From Acanthosepion esculentum (lineage: Eukaryota > Mollusca > Cephalopoda > Sepiida > Sepiidae): DNA of 64,000 bases. Position numbers and translations under genes: made by a program. Positions 26,753 to 37,064 of this stretch are shown piece after piece. The stretch's first letter is position 1; every line of letters starts with the position of its first letter. A model generated the notes under the pieces. The model did not search any database. It saw only the letters and a list, made by a program, of their open reading frames with translations, and had not been told where the DNA came from. Location of the stretch: positions 5,305,501 through 5,369,500 of the forward strand of contig CAXIWW010000817.1 of assembly GCA_964036315.1 (NCBI GenBank), written 5' to 3'.

Positions 26753-29700
26753 ACGACACCCAGTCCCAGAAAATCCCACGCAGACGACCCCCCCACCAAG
26801 GAGAAAATCCCAGAAAGTCCCACGTAGACGACCCCAGTCCCACAAAATCCCAAGCAGACGACCGCCCACCCAGGAGACAGTCCCAGAAAGTCCCACGTAG
26901 ACGACCCCCAGTCCCAGAAAGTCCCACACTGACGACTCCCAATCCCAGAAAGTCCCCCGCAGACAACCCTCTAGTCCCAGAAAGTCCCACGAAGACTACC
27001 CCCCAGACAGGAGACAGTCCCAGAAAGTCCCACGCAGACGACCACCAGTCCCAGCAAGTCCCACGCAGACGACCACCCAACCCAGGTGACAGTCCAAGAA
27101 ACTCCCACGCAGACTACCTTCAGTCCCAGAAAGTCCCACGCAGACGACCCCCAGTCCCAGAAAGTCCCACGGAGACGACCCCCAGTCCGAGAAACTCCCA
27201 CGCAGACGACACCCCACCCAGGAGAGAGTCCCAGAAAGACCCACGAAGACGACACCCAGTCCCAGAAAGTCCCACGCAGACGACCCCACACCCAGGAGAC
27301 AATCCGAGAAAGTCCCACGCAGACGACACCCAGTCCCAGAAACTCCCATGCAGACGAGACCTCACCCAGGAGACAGACCCAGATATCCCACGCAGACGAC
27401 CCTCAATCAGAGAAAGTCCCACGCAGACGAACACCCACCCAGGAGACAGTCCAAGAAAGTGCCACACAGACGAGCCCCCACCCAGGAGACAGTCCCAGAA
27501 AGTCCCACGCAGACGACCCCCAGTCCAAGAAAGTCCCACGCAGACGACCCCCAGTCCCAGAAAATCCCACGCAGATGAACACCCACCAATGAGACAGTCC
27601 CAGAAAGTCCCACGCAGACGACCAACCACCCAGGAGAAAGTCCCAGAAAGTCCCACGCAGACGACCCCCCATCCAGGAGACAGTCCAAGAAAGTCCCACG
27701 CAGACGAACCCCCACCCAGGAGACCGTCACAGAAAGACCCACGCAGACCACCCACAGTCCCACTAAGTCCCACGTAGACGACTCCCCACCCAGGAGACAG
27801 TCCCAGAAAGTCCCACGCAGACGACCCCCAGTCCCAGCAAGTCCCACGCAGACGATCCCCCCCCACCCAGGAGCCAGTCCCAGAAAGTCCCACGGAGACT
27901 ACCCCCAGTCCCAGAAAGTCCCATGCAGACGACCCCCAGTCCCAGAAAGTTCCACGCAGACGACAGCCCACCAAGGAGACAGTCCCAGCAAGTCCCACGC
28001 AGACGACCCACAGTCCCAGAAAATACCACGCAGATGAACACCGACCAAGGAGACAGTCCAGAAAGTCCCACGCAGACGACCACCCACCCAGGAGAAAGTC
28101 CCAGAAAGTCCCAAGCAGACGACCCCCCATCCAGGAGACAGTCCCAGAAATCCCAAACAGACGAACCCCAGTCCATGAAAGTCACACGCAGACGACACCC
28201 ACCCAGTAGACAGTCCCAGAAAGTCCAAACGCAGACGACACCCAGTCCCTGTAAATCCCACGCAGACGACCACCCACGCAGGAGACAGTCCCAGAAAGTC
28301 CAACGCAAACGAACCCCCACCTAGGAGACAGTCCCAGAAAGACCCACGCAGACCACCCCCGGTCCCAGTAAGTCCCACGTACACGTCTCCCCACCCAGGA
28401 CACAGTCCCAGAAAGTCCCACGCAGACGACCCCCAGTCCCAGCAAATCCCACGCAGACGACCCCCCACCCGGGAAACATTCCCAGAAAGCCCCACGGAGA
28501 CTACCCCCAGTCCCAGAAAGTCCCACGCAGACGACCCCAATCCCAGAAAGTCCCACGCAGACGACCTCCACCCAGGAGACAGTCCCAGAAAGTCCCACGC
28601 AGACGAACCCCCACCCAGGAGACAGTCCTAGAAAGTCCCACGCAGACGACACCCAGTCCCAGAAATTCCCACGCAGACGAGCCCCATTCCCAGAAAGTCC
28701 CACGCAGACGATCCCACACCCAGGAACCAGTCCCAGAAATTCCCAAAAAGAAGACCCCCCACCGAGGGGACAGTCCAAGAAAGTCCCACGCAGACGACTG
28801 CTAGTCCCAGAAAGTCCCACGCAGAAGACCCCCAGTCCCACAAAGTCCCACGCAGACGACACCGCAACCAGGAGACTGTCCCAGAAAGACCCACGCAGAC
28901 GACACCCAGTCCCAGAAAGTCCCACGCAGCCGAGTCCCCACCCAGGAAACAGTCCAAGAAAATCCCACGCAGACGACCCCACACAGGAGAGAGTCCGAGA
29001 AAGACCCACGCAGACGACCCCCATTCCAAGAAAGTCCCACGCAGACGAACCCCAGTCCCACAAAGTCCCACGCAGACGACACCGCACCCAGGAGACTGTC
29101 CCAGAAAGACACACGCAGACGACCCCGAGTCCCAGGAAGTCCCATGCAGAAGACCCCCAATCAGGAGACAGTCCCAGAAAGTCCATAGCATACGAGCCCC
29201 CACCCAGGAGACAGTCCCAGAAAGTCCCACGCAGACGACCCCCAGTCCAAGAAAGTCCCACGCAGACGACCCCCAGTCCAAGAAAGTCCAACGCAGACGA
29301 CTCCCAGACAGGAGAGTGTCCCAGCAAGTCCCACGCAGACGGCCCCCAGTCCCAGAAAATCCCACGCAGACGAACACCCACCCAGGAGAGAGTCCCAGAA
29401 AGTCCCATGCAGACGACCCCCCACCCAGGAGTCAGTCCCAGAAAGTCCCTAGTAGACGACCCCCTGTCCCAGAAATTCCCACCCAGACGAGCCCCACCCA
29501 GGAGACAGTCCCAGAAAGTCCCATGCAGACGACACCCAGTCCCAGAAAGTCCCACGCAGACGACCCCCACCCAGGAGACAGTCCCAGAAAGTCCCACGCA
29601 GACGACCCCCCACCCAGGAGTCAGTCCCAGAAAGTCCCTAGTAGACGACCCCCTGTACCAGAAATTCCCACGCAGACGACCCCCCAGAGAGGAGACAGTC

Positions 29701-32700
29701 CCAGAAAGTCCCACGCAGACTACCCCCCAGACAGGAGACAGTCCCAGAAAGTCCCACGCAGACGACCCCCACCCAGGAGACTGTCCCAGAAAGTCCCACG
29801 GAGACGACACCCAGTCCCAGAAAGTCCCATACAGACGACCCCCCATCCAGGAGACAGTCCCAGAAAGTCCCAAACAGACGACCCCCCACCCAGGAGACAG
29901 TCCCAGAAATTCCCACGCAGACGACCCCCAGTCCCAGAAAGTCCCACGTAGAGGACCCCCCACCCAGGAGACAGTCCCAGAAAGTCCCACGCAGACGACC
30001 CCCTGTCCAAGAAATTCCCACGCAGACGACCCCCCACCCAGGATACAATCACAGAAAGTCCCAAACAGACGACCCCCACCCAGGAGACTGTCCCACGCAG
30101 ACGAACCCCAGTCCCAGAAAAATCCACGCAGACGACCTCCCACCCAGGAGACAGTCCCAGAAAGTCCCACGCAGACGACCCCAGTCCCAGAATGTCTCCC
30201 CCAGACGACACCCAGTCCCAGAAAGACCCACGCAGACGACCCTTCATCCAGGAGACAGTCCCAGAAAGTCACACGCAGACGACCCCCAGTCCCAGAAATC
30301 CCAGGCAGACGACCCCCACCCAGGAGACAGTCCCAGAAAGTCCCACGCAGACGACCCACCACCCAGGAGACAGTCCCAGAAAGTCCACGCAGACGACCCC
30401 CAGTCCCAGAAAGTCCCACGCAGATGATCCCCAGTCCCACAAAGTCCCACGTAGACGACCCCCCACCCAGGAGACAGTCCCAGAAAGTCCCACGCAGAAG
30501 ACCCCCAGTCCCAGAAAGTCCCACGCAGACGACCCCCAGTCCCTGAAAGTCTCACACAGACGACCCCCCACCCAGGAGTCAGTCCTAGAAAGTCCCACGC
30601 AGACGACGCCCTGTCCCAGAAATTCCCACGCAGACGACCACCCCACCAAGGAGACAGTCCCAGAAAGTCCCACGGTGACTACTCCCAGTCCCAGAAAGTC
30701 CCACGCAGACGACCCCAAGTCCCAGAAAGTTCCACGCAGAAGACAGCCCACCCAGGAGACACTCCCAGAAAGTCCCAAGCAGACGACCCCCACCCAGGAG
30801 ACAGTCCCAGAAAGACCCACGCAGACCACTCCCAGTCCCAGTAAGTCCCACGTAGACGACTCCCCACCCAGGAGACAGTCCCAGAAAGTCCCACGCAGAC
30901 GACCCCCAGTCCCAGCAAATCCCACGCAGACGACCACCCCACCAAGGAGACAGTCCCAGAAAGTCCCACGGTGACTACTCCCAGTCCCAGAAAGTCCCAC
31001 GCAGACGACCCCAAGTCCCAGAAAGTTCCACGCAGAAGACAGCCCACCAAGGAGACAGTCCCAGAAAGTCCCACGCAGACGAACCCCACCCAGGAGACAG
31101 TCCCAGAAAGACTAACGGAGACGACCCCCAGTCCCAGAAAGTCCAACGCAGACGACTCCCCAACCAGGAGACAGTCACAGAAAGTCCCACGCAGACGACC
31201 CCCAGTCCCAGAAAGTCCCACGCAGACGAGCCCCATTCCCAGAATGTCCCACGCAGACGACCACACACCCAGGAGCCAGTCCCAGAAAGTCCCAAAAAGA
31301 CGACACCCCACCCCGGAGACAGTCCCAGAAAGTCCCACGCAGACGACCCCCAGTCCCACAAAGTCCCACGCAGACGACCCCCAGTCCCACAAAGTCCCAC
31401 GCAGTAGACACCGCACCCAGGAGACTGTCCCAGAAAGACCCACGCAGACGACACCCAGTCCCAGAAAGTCCCACGCAGACGATTCCCCACCCAGGAAACA
31501 GTCCAAGAAAATCCCACGCAGAAGACCCCCCCACCCAGGAGAGAGTCCCAGAAAGAACCACGCAGACGACCCCCAGTCCCACAAAGTCCCACGCAGACGA
31601 CCCCCAGTCCCACAAATCCCACGCAGACGACACCGCACCCAGGAGACTGTCCCAGAAAGACACACGCAGGCGAGCCCCAGTCCCAGAAAGACCCATGCAG
31701 ACGACACCCCACCCAGGAGACAGTCCAGAAAGTCCCACGCAGAAGACCCCCAGTCCCAGAAAGTCCCACGCAGACGACCCCGAGTCCCTTAAAGTCTCAC
31801 ACAAACGACCCCGCACCCAGGAGTCAGTCCTAGAAAGTCCCACGCAGACAACGCCCTGTCCCAGAAATTTCCCACGCAGACGACCCCCCACCCAGGAGAC
31901 AGTCCCAGAAAGTCCCAAGCAGACGACCCCCACCCAGGAGACAGTCCCAGAAAGACCCACGCAGACTACCCCCAGTCCCAGAAAGTCCCACGCAGACGAC
32001 CCCCAGACAGGAGACAGTCCAAGAAAGTCCCACGCAGACGACCCCCAGTCCCAGAAAGTCCCACGCAGACGACCCCCCACCCAGGAGACAGACCCAGAAG
32101 GTCCCACGCCGACGACCCCCAATCCAGGAGACAGTCGCAGAAAGTCCCAACAGTCGACCCCCCAACCAGGAGACAGTCCCAGAACGTCCCAAACAGACGA
32201 CTCCCCACCCAGGAGACAGTCCCAGAAAGTCCCACGCAGACGACCCCCTGTCACATAAATTCCCACGCAGACGACCCCCCACCCAGGAGAAAGTCCCAAA
32301 CAGACGACCCCCACCCAGGAGACAGTCCCAGAAAGTCCCACACAGAAGACCCCCCACCCAGGAGACTGTCCCAGAAAGTCCCACGGAGACGACCCCCAGT
32401 CCCAGAAAGTCCCACGCAGACGACCCCCCATCAAGGAGACAGTCCCAGAAAGTCCCACGCAGACGACCCCCAGTCCAAGAAAGTCCCACGCAGACGACCC
32501 CCCATCAAGGAGACAGTCCCAGAAGGTCCCAAACAGACGACCCCCCACCCAGGAGACAGTCCCAGAAAGTCCCACGCAGACGACCCCCAGTCCAAGAAAG
32601 TCCCACACAGACGACCCCCAATCCCAGAAAGTCCCACGCAGAAGACCCCCAGTCCCAGACAGTCCCACGCAGACGACCCCCAGTCCCAGAAAGTCCCACG

Positions 32701-32724
32701 CAGACGACCCCCCACCCAGGAAAC

Positions 32725-32820
32725 TGTAGACAGTAACGACACAAAATAAATTGCACGGTGACACGAGCTGTTCTTCTCGGCCGTCGCTACACAGAAAGAG
32801 ACTTCAATACTCCTTTCCAC
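32725..32820 (-). repeat. 3' terminal repeat (LTR) of the LTR element
   Basis: This 96-bp repeat matches 43261-43356 at 87 of 96 positions without gaps. On the element strand it starts GTGGAAAGGAG and ends GTCTACA. Internal sequence precedes it and satellite A (GTTTCCTGGGTGG on that strand) follows directly. LTRs this short are unusual but known. I saw no AATAAA on the element strand. Confidence 0.8.
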
Positions 32821-32867
32821 CGGAATCAGACGTACAGGCTATAACCGCCTCTTAGTACGCTAGTCAG
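32821..32867 (-). other. 3' untranslated segment of the LTR element
   Basis: About 47 bases between the native integrase stop and the 3' terminal repeat. It is not purine-rich, so no polypurine tract can be placed immediately upstream of the repeat. The nearest purine run is GGAAAGGAG just inside the terminal repeat itself. Confidence 0.6.
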
Positions 32868-32893
32868 TCAGTTCGTACGTCCAACTCTATTCC
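32868..32893 (-). pseudogene. Displaced 3' end of the integrase frame
   Basis: Beyond the LINE, after the left target duplication, the integrase frame continues for eight codons and ends at TGA (32870-32868). The frame is kept exactly if the LINE and one target copy are ignored. This confirms that the LINE entered an otherwise continuous coding end. Confidence 0.8.
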
Positions 32894-32918
32894 ACGAAGT
32901 CCGCCGAAAAACTGAATC
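32894..32918 (+). repeat. Target-site duplication of the LINE, left copy
   Basis: A 25-base sequence starting ACGAAGTCCG and ending AACTGAATC, identical to 39365-39389. Flanking bases differ on both sides, so the length is exact. It is part of the integrase C-terminal coding sequence of the LTR element. Confidence 0.93.
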
Positions 32919-33594
32919 AAGATTTATTCGTAAAAATTTACAAATTGTGGCACAAGGCCGAAAAAGGGGTGGGGGTGAGGCTGGTCTTAACTAACTATCC
33001 TATACCTAGCTAATCAGATACGCGACCCATTCATACATTACAATTGACACATTCACCACAAGAATTCGCCCGTCACCATTCAATCCTCCATACACCATAA
33101 TACCACATCCTCACCAGGGGGGACCTACAAAAACGCGCCCCATACCATAAAAATTTGATGATAATAAGGTACATAAAAATCTAATCATGAAAAGGTGAAA
33201 GGGGAGGGAGATGAACCCCATAATAAACTAAAAATTCAACAAATTTTTAAACTAAACATAATTGATGTTAGTAGGGCCCGTCCAACCCTCAAAATAGAGA
33301 GGCCGCTGTATTCTGCCCAGAGGACAAAATCAAGAAGCACTCTCGCTAAGGGAGTGGGAAAGAGATAAAATAACTTGGACATGGGGAAGAAAAAGGCTGA
33401 TCCAGTTGAGATGAAAAGGAGGCCAAAACAAACTAGGGAGGTTGGGAATCTCGACTTGGATCATAACTAAAATGATGGCCGGGAAACAGGCCGGGAACAA
33501 CACTTACTCATATTAACTAGGTACACTTAAGCTTGTCTAACCTAACCGAGGGGAGGGTTCCACAGGAAACCACCCCGATGTGACTTTGGTTGAC
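32919..33594 (-). other. LINE 3' untranslated region
   Basis: 676 bases from the ORF2 stop to the 3' end of the element. It is moderately AT-rich with no ORF of note. An AATAAA (32928-32923) lies four bases from the end, and the element then stops without an A-tail. A short imperfect repeat (GGCCGGGAA twice) is seen near 33479-33500. Confidence 0.75.
32923..32928 (-). promoter_or_regulatory. AATAAA polyadenylation-type hexamer at the LINE 3' end
   Basis: AATAAA followed only by TCTT before the target duplication. In most genes cleavage is 10-30 bases downstream, so here the hexamer may be part of the terminal recognition sequence for reverse transcription rather than a normal poly(A) signal. 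Confidence 0.5.
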
Positions 33595-36500
33595 TTAAAA
33601 AAGGAAATCAAGGCTAACCCCGTTCAAACGAACCAAGCTCGCCTCTTTTACCCACCTTTCGCTGAAGACTGTCGAATGCAATCGTTTTCTATCAGTTCTA
33701 ATCTTCATCTTGAGCTGATGCTCAAAGAATCGGATTAGATCCTGATGCGAAAGACTATTGCCTCGCAAGACTTCCTCCATTCGCGTCGTCCATATCACCA
33801 TTCGAGCCGTGGCTAACAACGTTAGAAACACCATTCGTTTCACCCCGGAATACGGGGGCGACACATTGTCACACGCGTATGCGCGATCAATGGACACGAG
33901 TTCTTCGGGAGCGAGACGAGCCGTCAGCTCGCCGACATGGTCCCATAAGGGGCGGACCCGGGGGCAATGGTAGAAGGCGTGCGAAGCCGTTTCTTCTAAT
34001 CCAAGGCCACACCGTTCACAGTCTGGCAAGTCCGCCAAGCCCCATATGAAAGCCTTGTCGTTGAGAGGCAGCCGATTCCGAGCCAATCGCCAGGTAAGCG
34101 AAAACTCAGGGTTACTGAGATAATCCGCCGCTGGCGCCCAAGACCAGTAGGAGCGATACTCCTCCTCCGAACAGTCGAGCGTATCACGTAGAGGATCCTT
34201 CGCGCGACCCTCCACTAATCCCTGATAGAAGACCTTCCTAGGCCGTGAAAGGCCACTGGACCGCGGAATAGCCCTCAAGGCTGACCGACACTCGCTGAGG
34301 AAAAGCGATTCATCTCGAGACCTACAATGGCGCTCGGCCTTCGAGATGGGGGGATTGATGGTAAGGCTAGGGAAGGCGTCCCTAACAATCCCCTCCAGAA
34401 TCGGATCTCCTCTAGTCAATGCGCGGCGTAGGAAAGCCAACCGAGAGGCACGGATGTGACTCTGCAAGTGTGGCATTCCCAGCCCCCCATGACACGGACG
34501 TTTGGTGCAGACTCGTCTGTCGACCCTGTTCGCGCGTCCCCTCCATAAAATGGAGGATAGCGCTTGCTCGAGCGCCTTCTTCTGGGCCTTACAGAGAGGA
34601 AGTACTGACAAGCGATAAAGAATCAGGGGGAAAATGTATGTAACACACACCTCCGCCCTGCCCTTTACGGACAACCTCCGTCGATTCCAAGTCTTACCGG
34701 CAGAAACGACCTTTGCTAGTACTTCAGACCAATTTTTCTTCAGCTGGAGGTCGGGTCCAAACCACACTCCAAGAATGCGGACAGGACCGTCCGTCCAACC
34801 GAAGCGGCCTGGAAGATCACGCCCCTTCCAGGCACCTAACCGCAAGCCGGAAGACTTGTCGCGGTTTATCTTGGCCCCTGTCACCTTCTCGTACCGATCA
34901 AGCGCCTTCTGCACCGCCTCAATATCGTTCAGGGACGACACGAAAGCGGATACGTCATCGGCGTACGCGGAAACCCTGGCTCGAGACCCTCCAGGAACGG
35001 CGATCCCGCGTAGGGCCGGACTGCACGCCTCGTCCTTCAGCCGGCGCAGGAGAGGTTCCAACGCCAAAGCATAAAGGAGAGGCGACAGCGGACAACCCTG
35101 ACGGACCGACCTCGACAGAACAAAAGCGTCCGACAACTTTCCGTTCACCTGTACCACAGCACTGGGGGAGCGATACAGGAGGCTAATCCAGCGGCAGAAG
35201 TCGGGTGCGAATCCGGCGGCCTGCAGGACAGCAGCAAGGTAGCGATGGTCGACCCTATCAAATGCCTTGGACTGATCCAAATTGATCAGCGCGGCTTCTT
35301 CGTCGTCTTTTACACCCTCTACGATCGTGCGGATCAAATGCAGGTTGCTCTGAATTGTTCGGCCCCTCACAGAACAAGTCTGCTCGGGTCCCAACAGAGA
35401 CTCGGCAACTGACTGCAAACGCTCCTGCAGGATCTTGGCCATAATCTTTAACTCTGTGTTTAGCAGAGTTATGGGCCTATAATCATCTAGTTTTCCCCCA
35501 ACACCCTTGCCCTTTTTCAACAGAGTGATCACACCCCTGGAAATGCGATTGGGGATGGACCCCGACCGAAACCAGTTGTTGAACACTGCTGTCAAAATCG
35601 GAACAAAGATGTGCGACAGCCTCAAGTACAATTCATAAGGCAAACCATCCAGACCGGGCGACTTGCCTCTGCCGACCTTCTTCAGTGCCACGTAGACTTC
35701 GCCCTCCGTGATCTCTCCCTCGCAGCTAGCTGCTTCAGTCGGCTCAAGCCGAGGAAAGTCAGCCAAATAGCTGCGAAACTCCTCCTCACGGAGACCAGGC
35801 TCCTTGGTAAAGCGGCTCTCGAAATGCCGCCGAAACGCCTCGCACATGTCGTCAGTCGACCGCAGAGTACGCCCCTCCGGGGTTTTGACTTGACGAATGT
35901 GTCGATCACCAGCTCGACGGACTTCCTCCCGACGCAGATCTGCGCCCAGGTTCACAGCTTCGTTAGATATCTTACTTAACCTATGCCTAATTACCTGACC
36001 CATGTAGCGATCGCTATTCGAACGCTGCAGGGCCTCCCTAGCTAGGGCTATCTCTAGGGGATCCCCCCCAGCCTCCGCCCGGGAAAAATTAGCCTTAAGT
36101 GTCTTTACCTTATCAGCTTTATCTAGAGCGAGCCGCTTGCTGAAATCAGTGGTGAAAGACCTAATTCTATCCTTAAGTTTCTCCCACCACTTATTCCCGA
36201 TAACCGCCCCCACTAGCTCCCGCTGCACTAATCTAATTAGCTGCTCCTGGAAGTCCCGCCTGTCCAGTAAGGACAGATTGAACTTCCAGTAACCAGCCAT
36301 TCTAGGCCTATGTTCTAACGCCACACGGGCACAAACGAGTTTGTGGTCCGTGTAGCCTACCCAGTGGAACGTGGGACAATCTAATAAGTCTATGTCGGCT
36401 CTACGAACTAACATTCTGTCAAGGTAGCTAACTACCTTGTCAGACGGCCAATTAAGCGCCCACGTCCACATTTTCCCACTGGGATGATCGACCCGGTATC

Positions 36501-37023
36501 TATCGACGAGACCATAATCGCCGATCAGATCGACCAGGCTACGATCGCCCCTTCTCCCGCTAGCGCCCCGCCCCCTGTCTAACTTGGGGTCCAGGATGGC
36601 ATTCCAGTCCCCCATTAGAACTAGGCGCGAAGAATCAACCAGGAACGGCCCTAACTGCCGAAAAAAGTCACACCGCTCCCCCTGGTCGTTGGGCGCATAA
36701 ACCGCAACGACCCGAAACGAACCACTTTTCACGGCAATATCGGCCACGATCAACCTGCCCTCGGCATCGGTATGCACAAGGTCCACCTTCGCATCAAGAG
36801 TCCGTCTGACTAGCAAAGAAACTCCTCTGGCACACCGGTTCCCATATGCTGAATAAATGACAAAGTCATTCTCCAGCACACAGGCATCGGATGAGCAAAC
36901 AAAGTGGGTCTCTTCAATCGCGGCAACATCCACGCTGAATGACAGGAGATCCCGAAGCAGGCGGGCAGCCTTACCCCGTTCTCTCAAGCCATTCACATTC
37001 AGACTGGCTATCTTCATTTCCAT
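33595..37023 (-). CDS. LINE ORF2: APE endonuclease / reverse transcriptase
   Basis: 1142 codons from ATG (37023) to TAA (33597-33595). Residues 1-235 form an AP-endonuclease-like domain: LNVNGL (8-13), Glu38 in IEETH, YAPND (109-113), GDWN (138-141), SYLDRML (199-205), TDH (225-227). The RT lies at about 440-760: KSPGLDGLPYELY, catalytic Asp583 in LDQSKAFDRVDH, RQGCPLSPLL (641-650), YADD (687-690). A C-terminal Cys-His motif (Cys1002, Cys1005, His1015, Cys1020) precedes the last 120 residues, as in L1/Tx1 proteins. The endonuclease nicks genomic DNA and the RT primes on the nick with element RNA as template. All catalytic residues seen are intact. It follows ORF1 after 41 bases. A 3'-splice-site-like sequence ends eight bases before the ATG, which could bear on how ORF2 is expressed. 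Confidence 0.93.
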   Translation of the reverse strand: MEMKIASLNVNGLRERGKAARLLRDLLSFSVDVAAIEETHFVCSSDACVLENDFVIYSAYGNRCARGVSLLVRRTLDAKVDLVHTDAEGRLIVADIAVKSGSFRVVAVYAPNDQGERCDFFRQLGPFLVDSSRLVLMGDWNAILDPKLDRGRGASGRRGDRSLVDLIGDYGLVDRYRVDHPSGKMWTWALNWPSDKVVSYLDRMLVRRADIDLLDCPTFHWVGYTDHKLVCARVALEHRPRMAGYWKFNLSLLDRRDFQEQLIRLVQRELVGAVIGNKWWEKLKDRIRSFTTDFSKRLALDKADKVKTLKANFSRAEAGGDPLEIALAREALQRSNSDRYMGQVIRHRLSKISNEAVNLGADLRREEVRRAGDRHIRQVKTPEGRTLRSTDDMCEAFRRHFESRFTKEPGLREEEFRSYLADFPRLEPTEAASCEGEITEGEVYVALKKVGRGKSPGLDGLPYELYLRLSHIFVPILTAVFNNWFRSGSIPNRISRGVITLLKKGKGVGGKLDDYRPITLLNTELKIMAKILQERLQSVAESLLGPEQTCSVRGRTIQSNLHLIRTIVEGVKDDEEAALINLDQSKAFDRVDHRYLAAVLQAAGFAPDFCRWISLLYRSPSAVVQVNGKLSDAFVLSRSVRQGCPLSPLLYALALEPLLRRLKDEACSPALRGIAVPGGSRARVSAYADDVSAFVSSLNDIEAVQKALDRYEKVTGAKINRDKSSGLRLGAWKGRDLPGRFGWTDGPVRILGVWFGPDLQLKKNWSEVLAKVVSAGKTWNRRRLSVKGRAEVCVTYIFPLILYRLSVLPLCKAQKKALEQALSSILWRGRANRVDRRVCTKRPCHGGLGMPHLQSHIRASRLAFLRRALTRGDPILEGIVRDAFPSLTINPPISKAERHCRSRDESLFLSECRSALRAIPRSSGLSRPRKVFYQGLVEGRAKDPLRDTLDCSEEEYRSYWSWAPAADYLSNPEFSLTWRLARNRLPLNDKAFIWGLADLPDCERCGLGLEETASHAFYHCPRVRPLWDHVGELTARLAPEELVSIDRAYACDNVSPPYSGVKRMVFLTLLATARMVIWTTRMEEVLRGNSLSHQDLIRFFEHQLKMKIRTDRKRLHSTVFSERWVKEASLVRLNGVSLDFLF

Positions 37024-37030
37024 TTTTAAG

Positions 37031-37055
37031 CCTGCAAATATAAAAGAGAATTAGT
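37031..37055 (-). promoter_or_regulatory. Candidate 3' splice (acceptor) site before LINE ORF2
   Basis: Between ORF1 and ORF2 the element strand reads CACTAAT, then a pyrimidine-rich run, then ATATTTGCAG/G, with the ORF2 ATG eight bases after the AG. This matches a branch point, polypyrimidine tract and acceptor in the right order and spacing. Whether it is used, by cis splicing or by spliced-leader trans-splicing, cannot be told from DNA. Confidence 0.45.
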
Positions 37056-37064
37056 GCAAAAACC

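Larger units (their letters stand above)
1..32724 (+). repeat. Satellite A: 31-bp / 42-43-bp tandem array
   Basis: This is a continuous head-to-tail array in one orientation. The short monomer is 31 bp: it starts CCCAGAAAGTCCC, has the core CACGCAGACGAC and ends CCCCCAGT. A second monomer type is 42-43 bp because it carries an additional CACCCAGGAGAC-like block before the final AGT. The two types are interspersed without a fixed alternation. By arithmetic there are on the order of 900 monomers. The + strand monomer has about 14 C, 9 A, 6 G and 2 T. Stop codons are nearly absent, so ORFs of up to about 780 codons appear on both strands in every frame; I read these as a by-product of the repeat. 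Point variants cluster at the two CpGs (CATGCAG, GCAGATGAC). No gene, RNA gene or mobile element is visible inside. The array ends abruptly at the terminal repeat of the LTR element. Confidence 0.97.

Noticed and set aside
1..32724. CRISPR array, because of ~31-bp repeats
   Set aside because: There are no unique spacers; the repeats are contiguous, variable and accompanied by eukaryotic retrotransposons.
1..32724. rDNA intergenic spacer or telomeric repeat
   Set aside because: No rRNA gene or TTAGGG-like run was seen, and the monomer does not resemble a telomere motif.
31175..32764. A 529-codon frame starting in the 3' LTR and reading into satellite A as a fusion gene
   Set aside because: Its first codon is GTG, not ATG, and the rest is satellite translation.
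32821..32867. Polypurine tract upstream of the 3' LTR
   Set aside because: The segment is not purine-rich; the only purine run, GGAAAGGAG, lies inside both terminal repeats.
33758..36000. Forward-strand ORFs of 60-160 codons inside the LINE
   Set aside because: They are shadows of ORF2 on the opposite strand and show no domain of their own.
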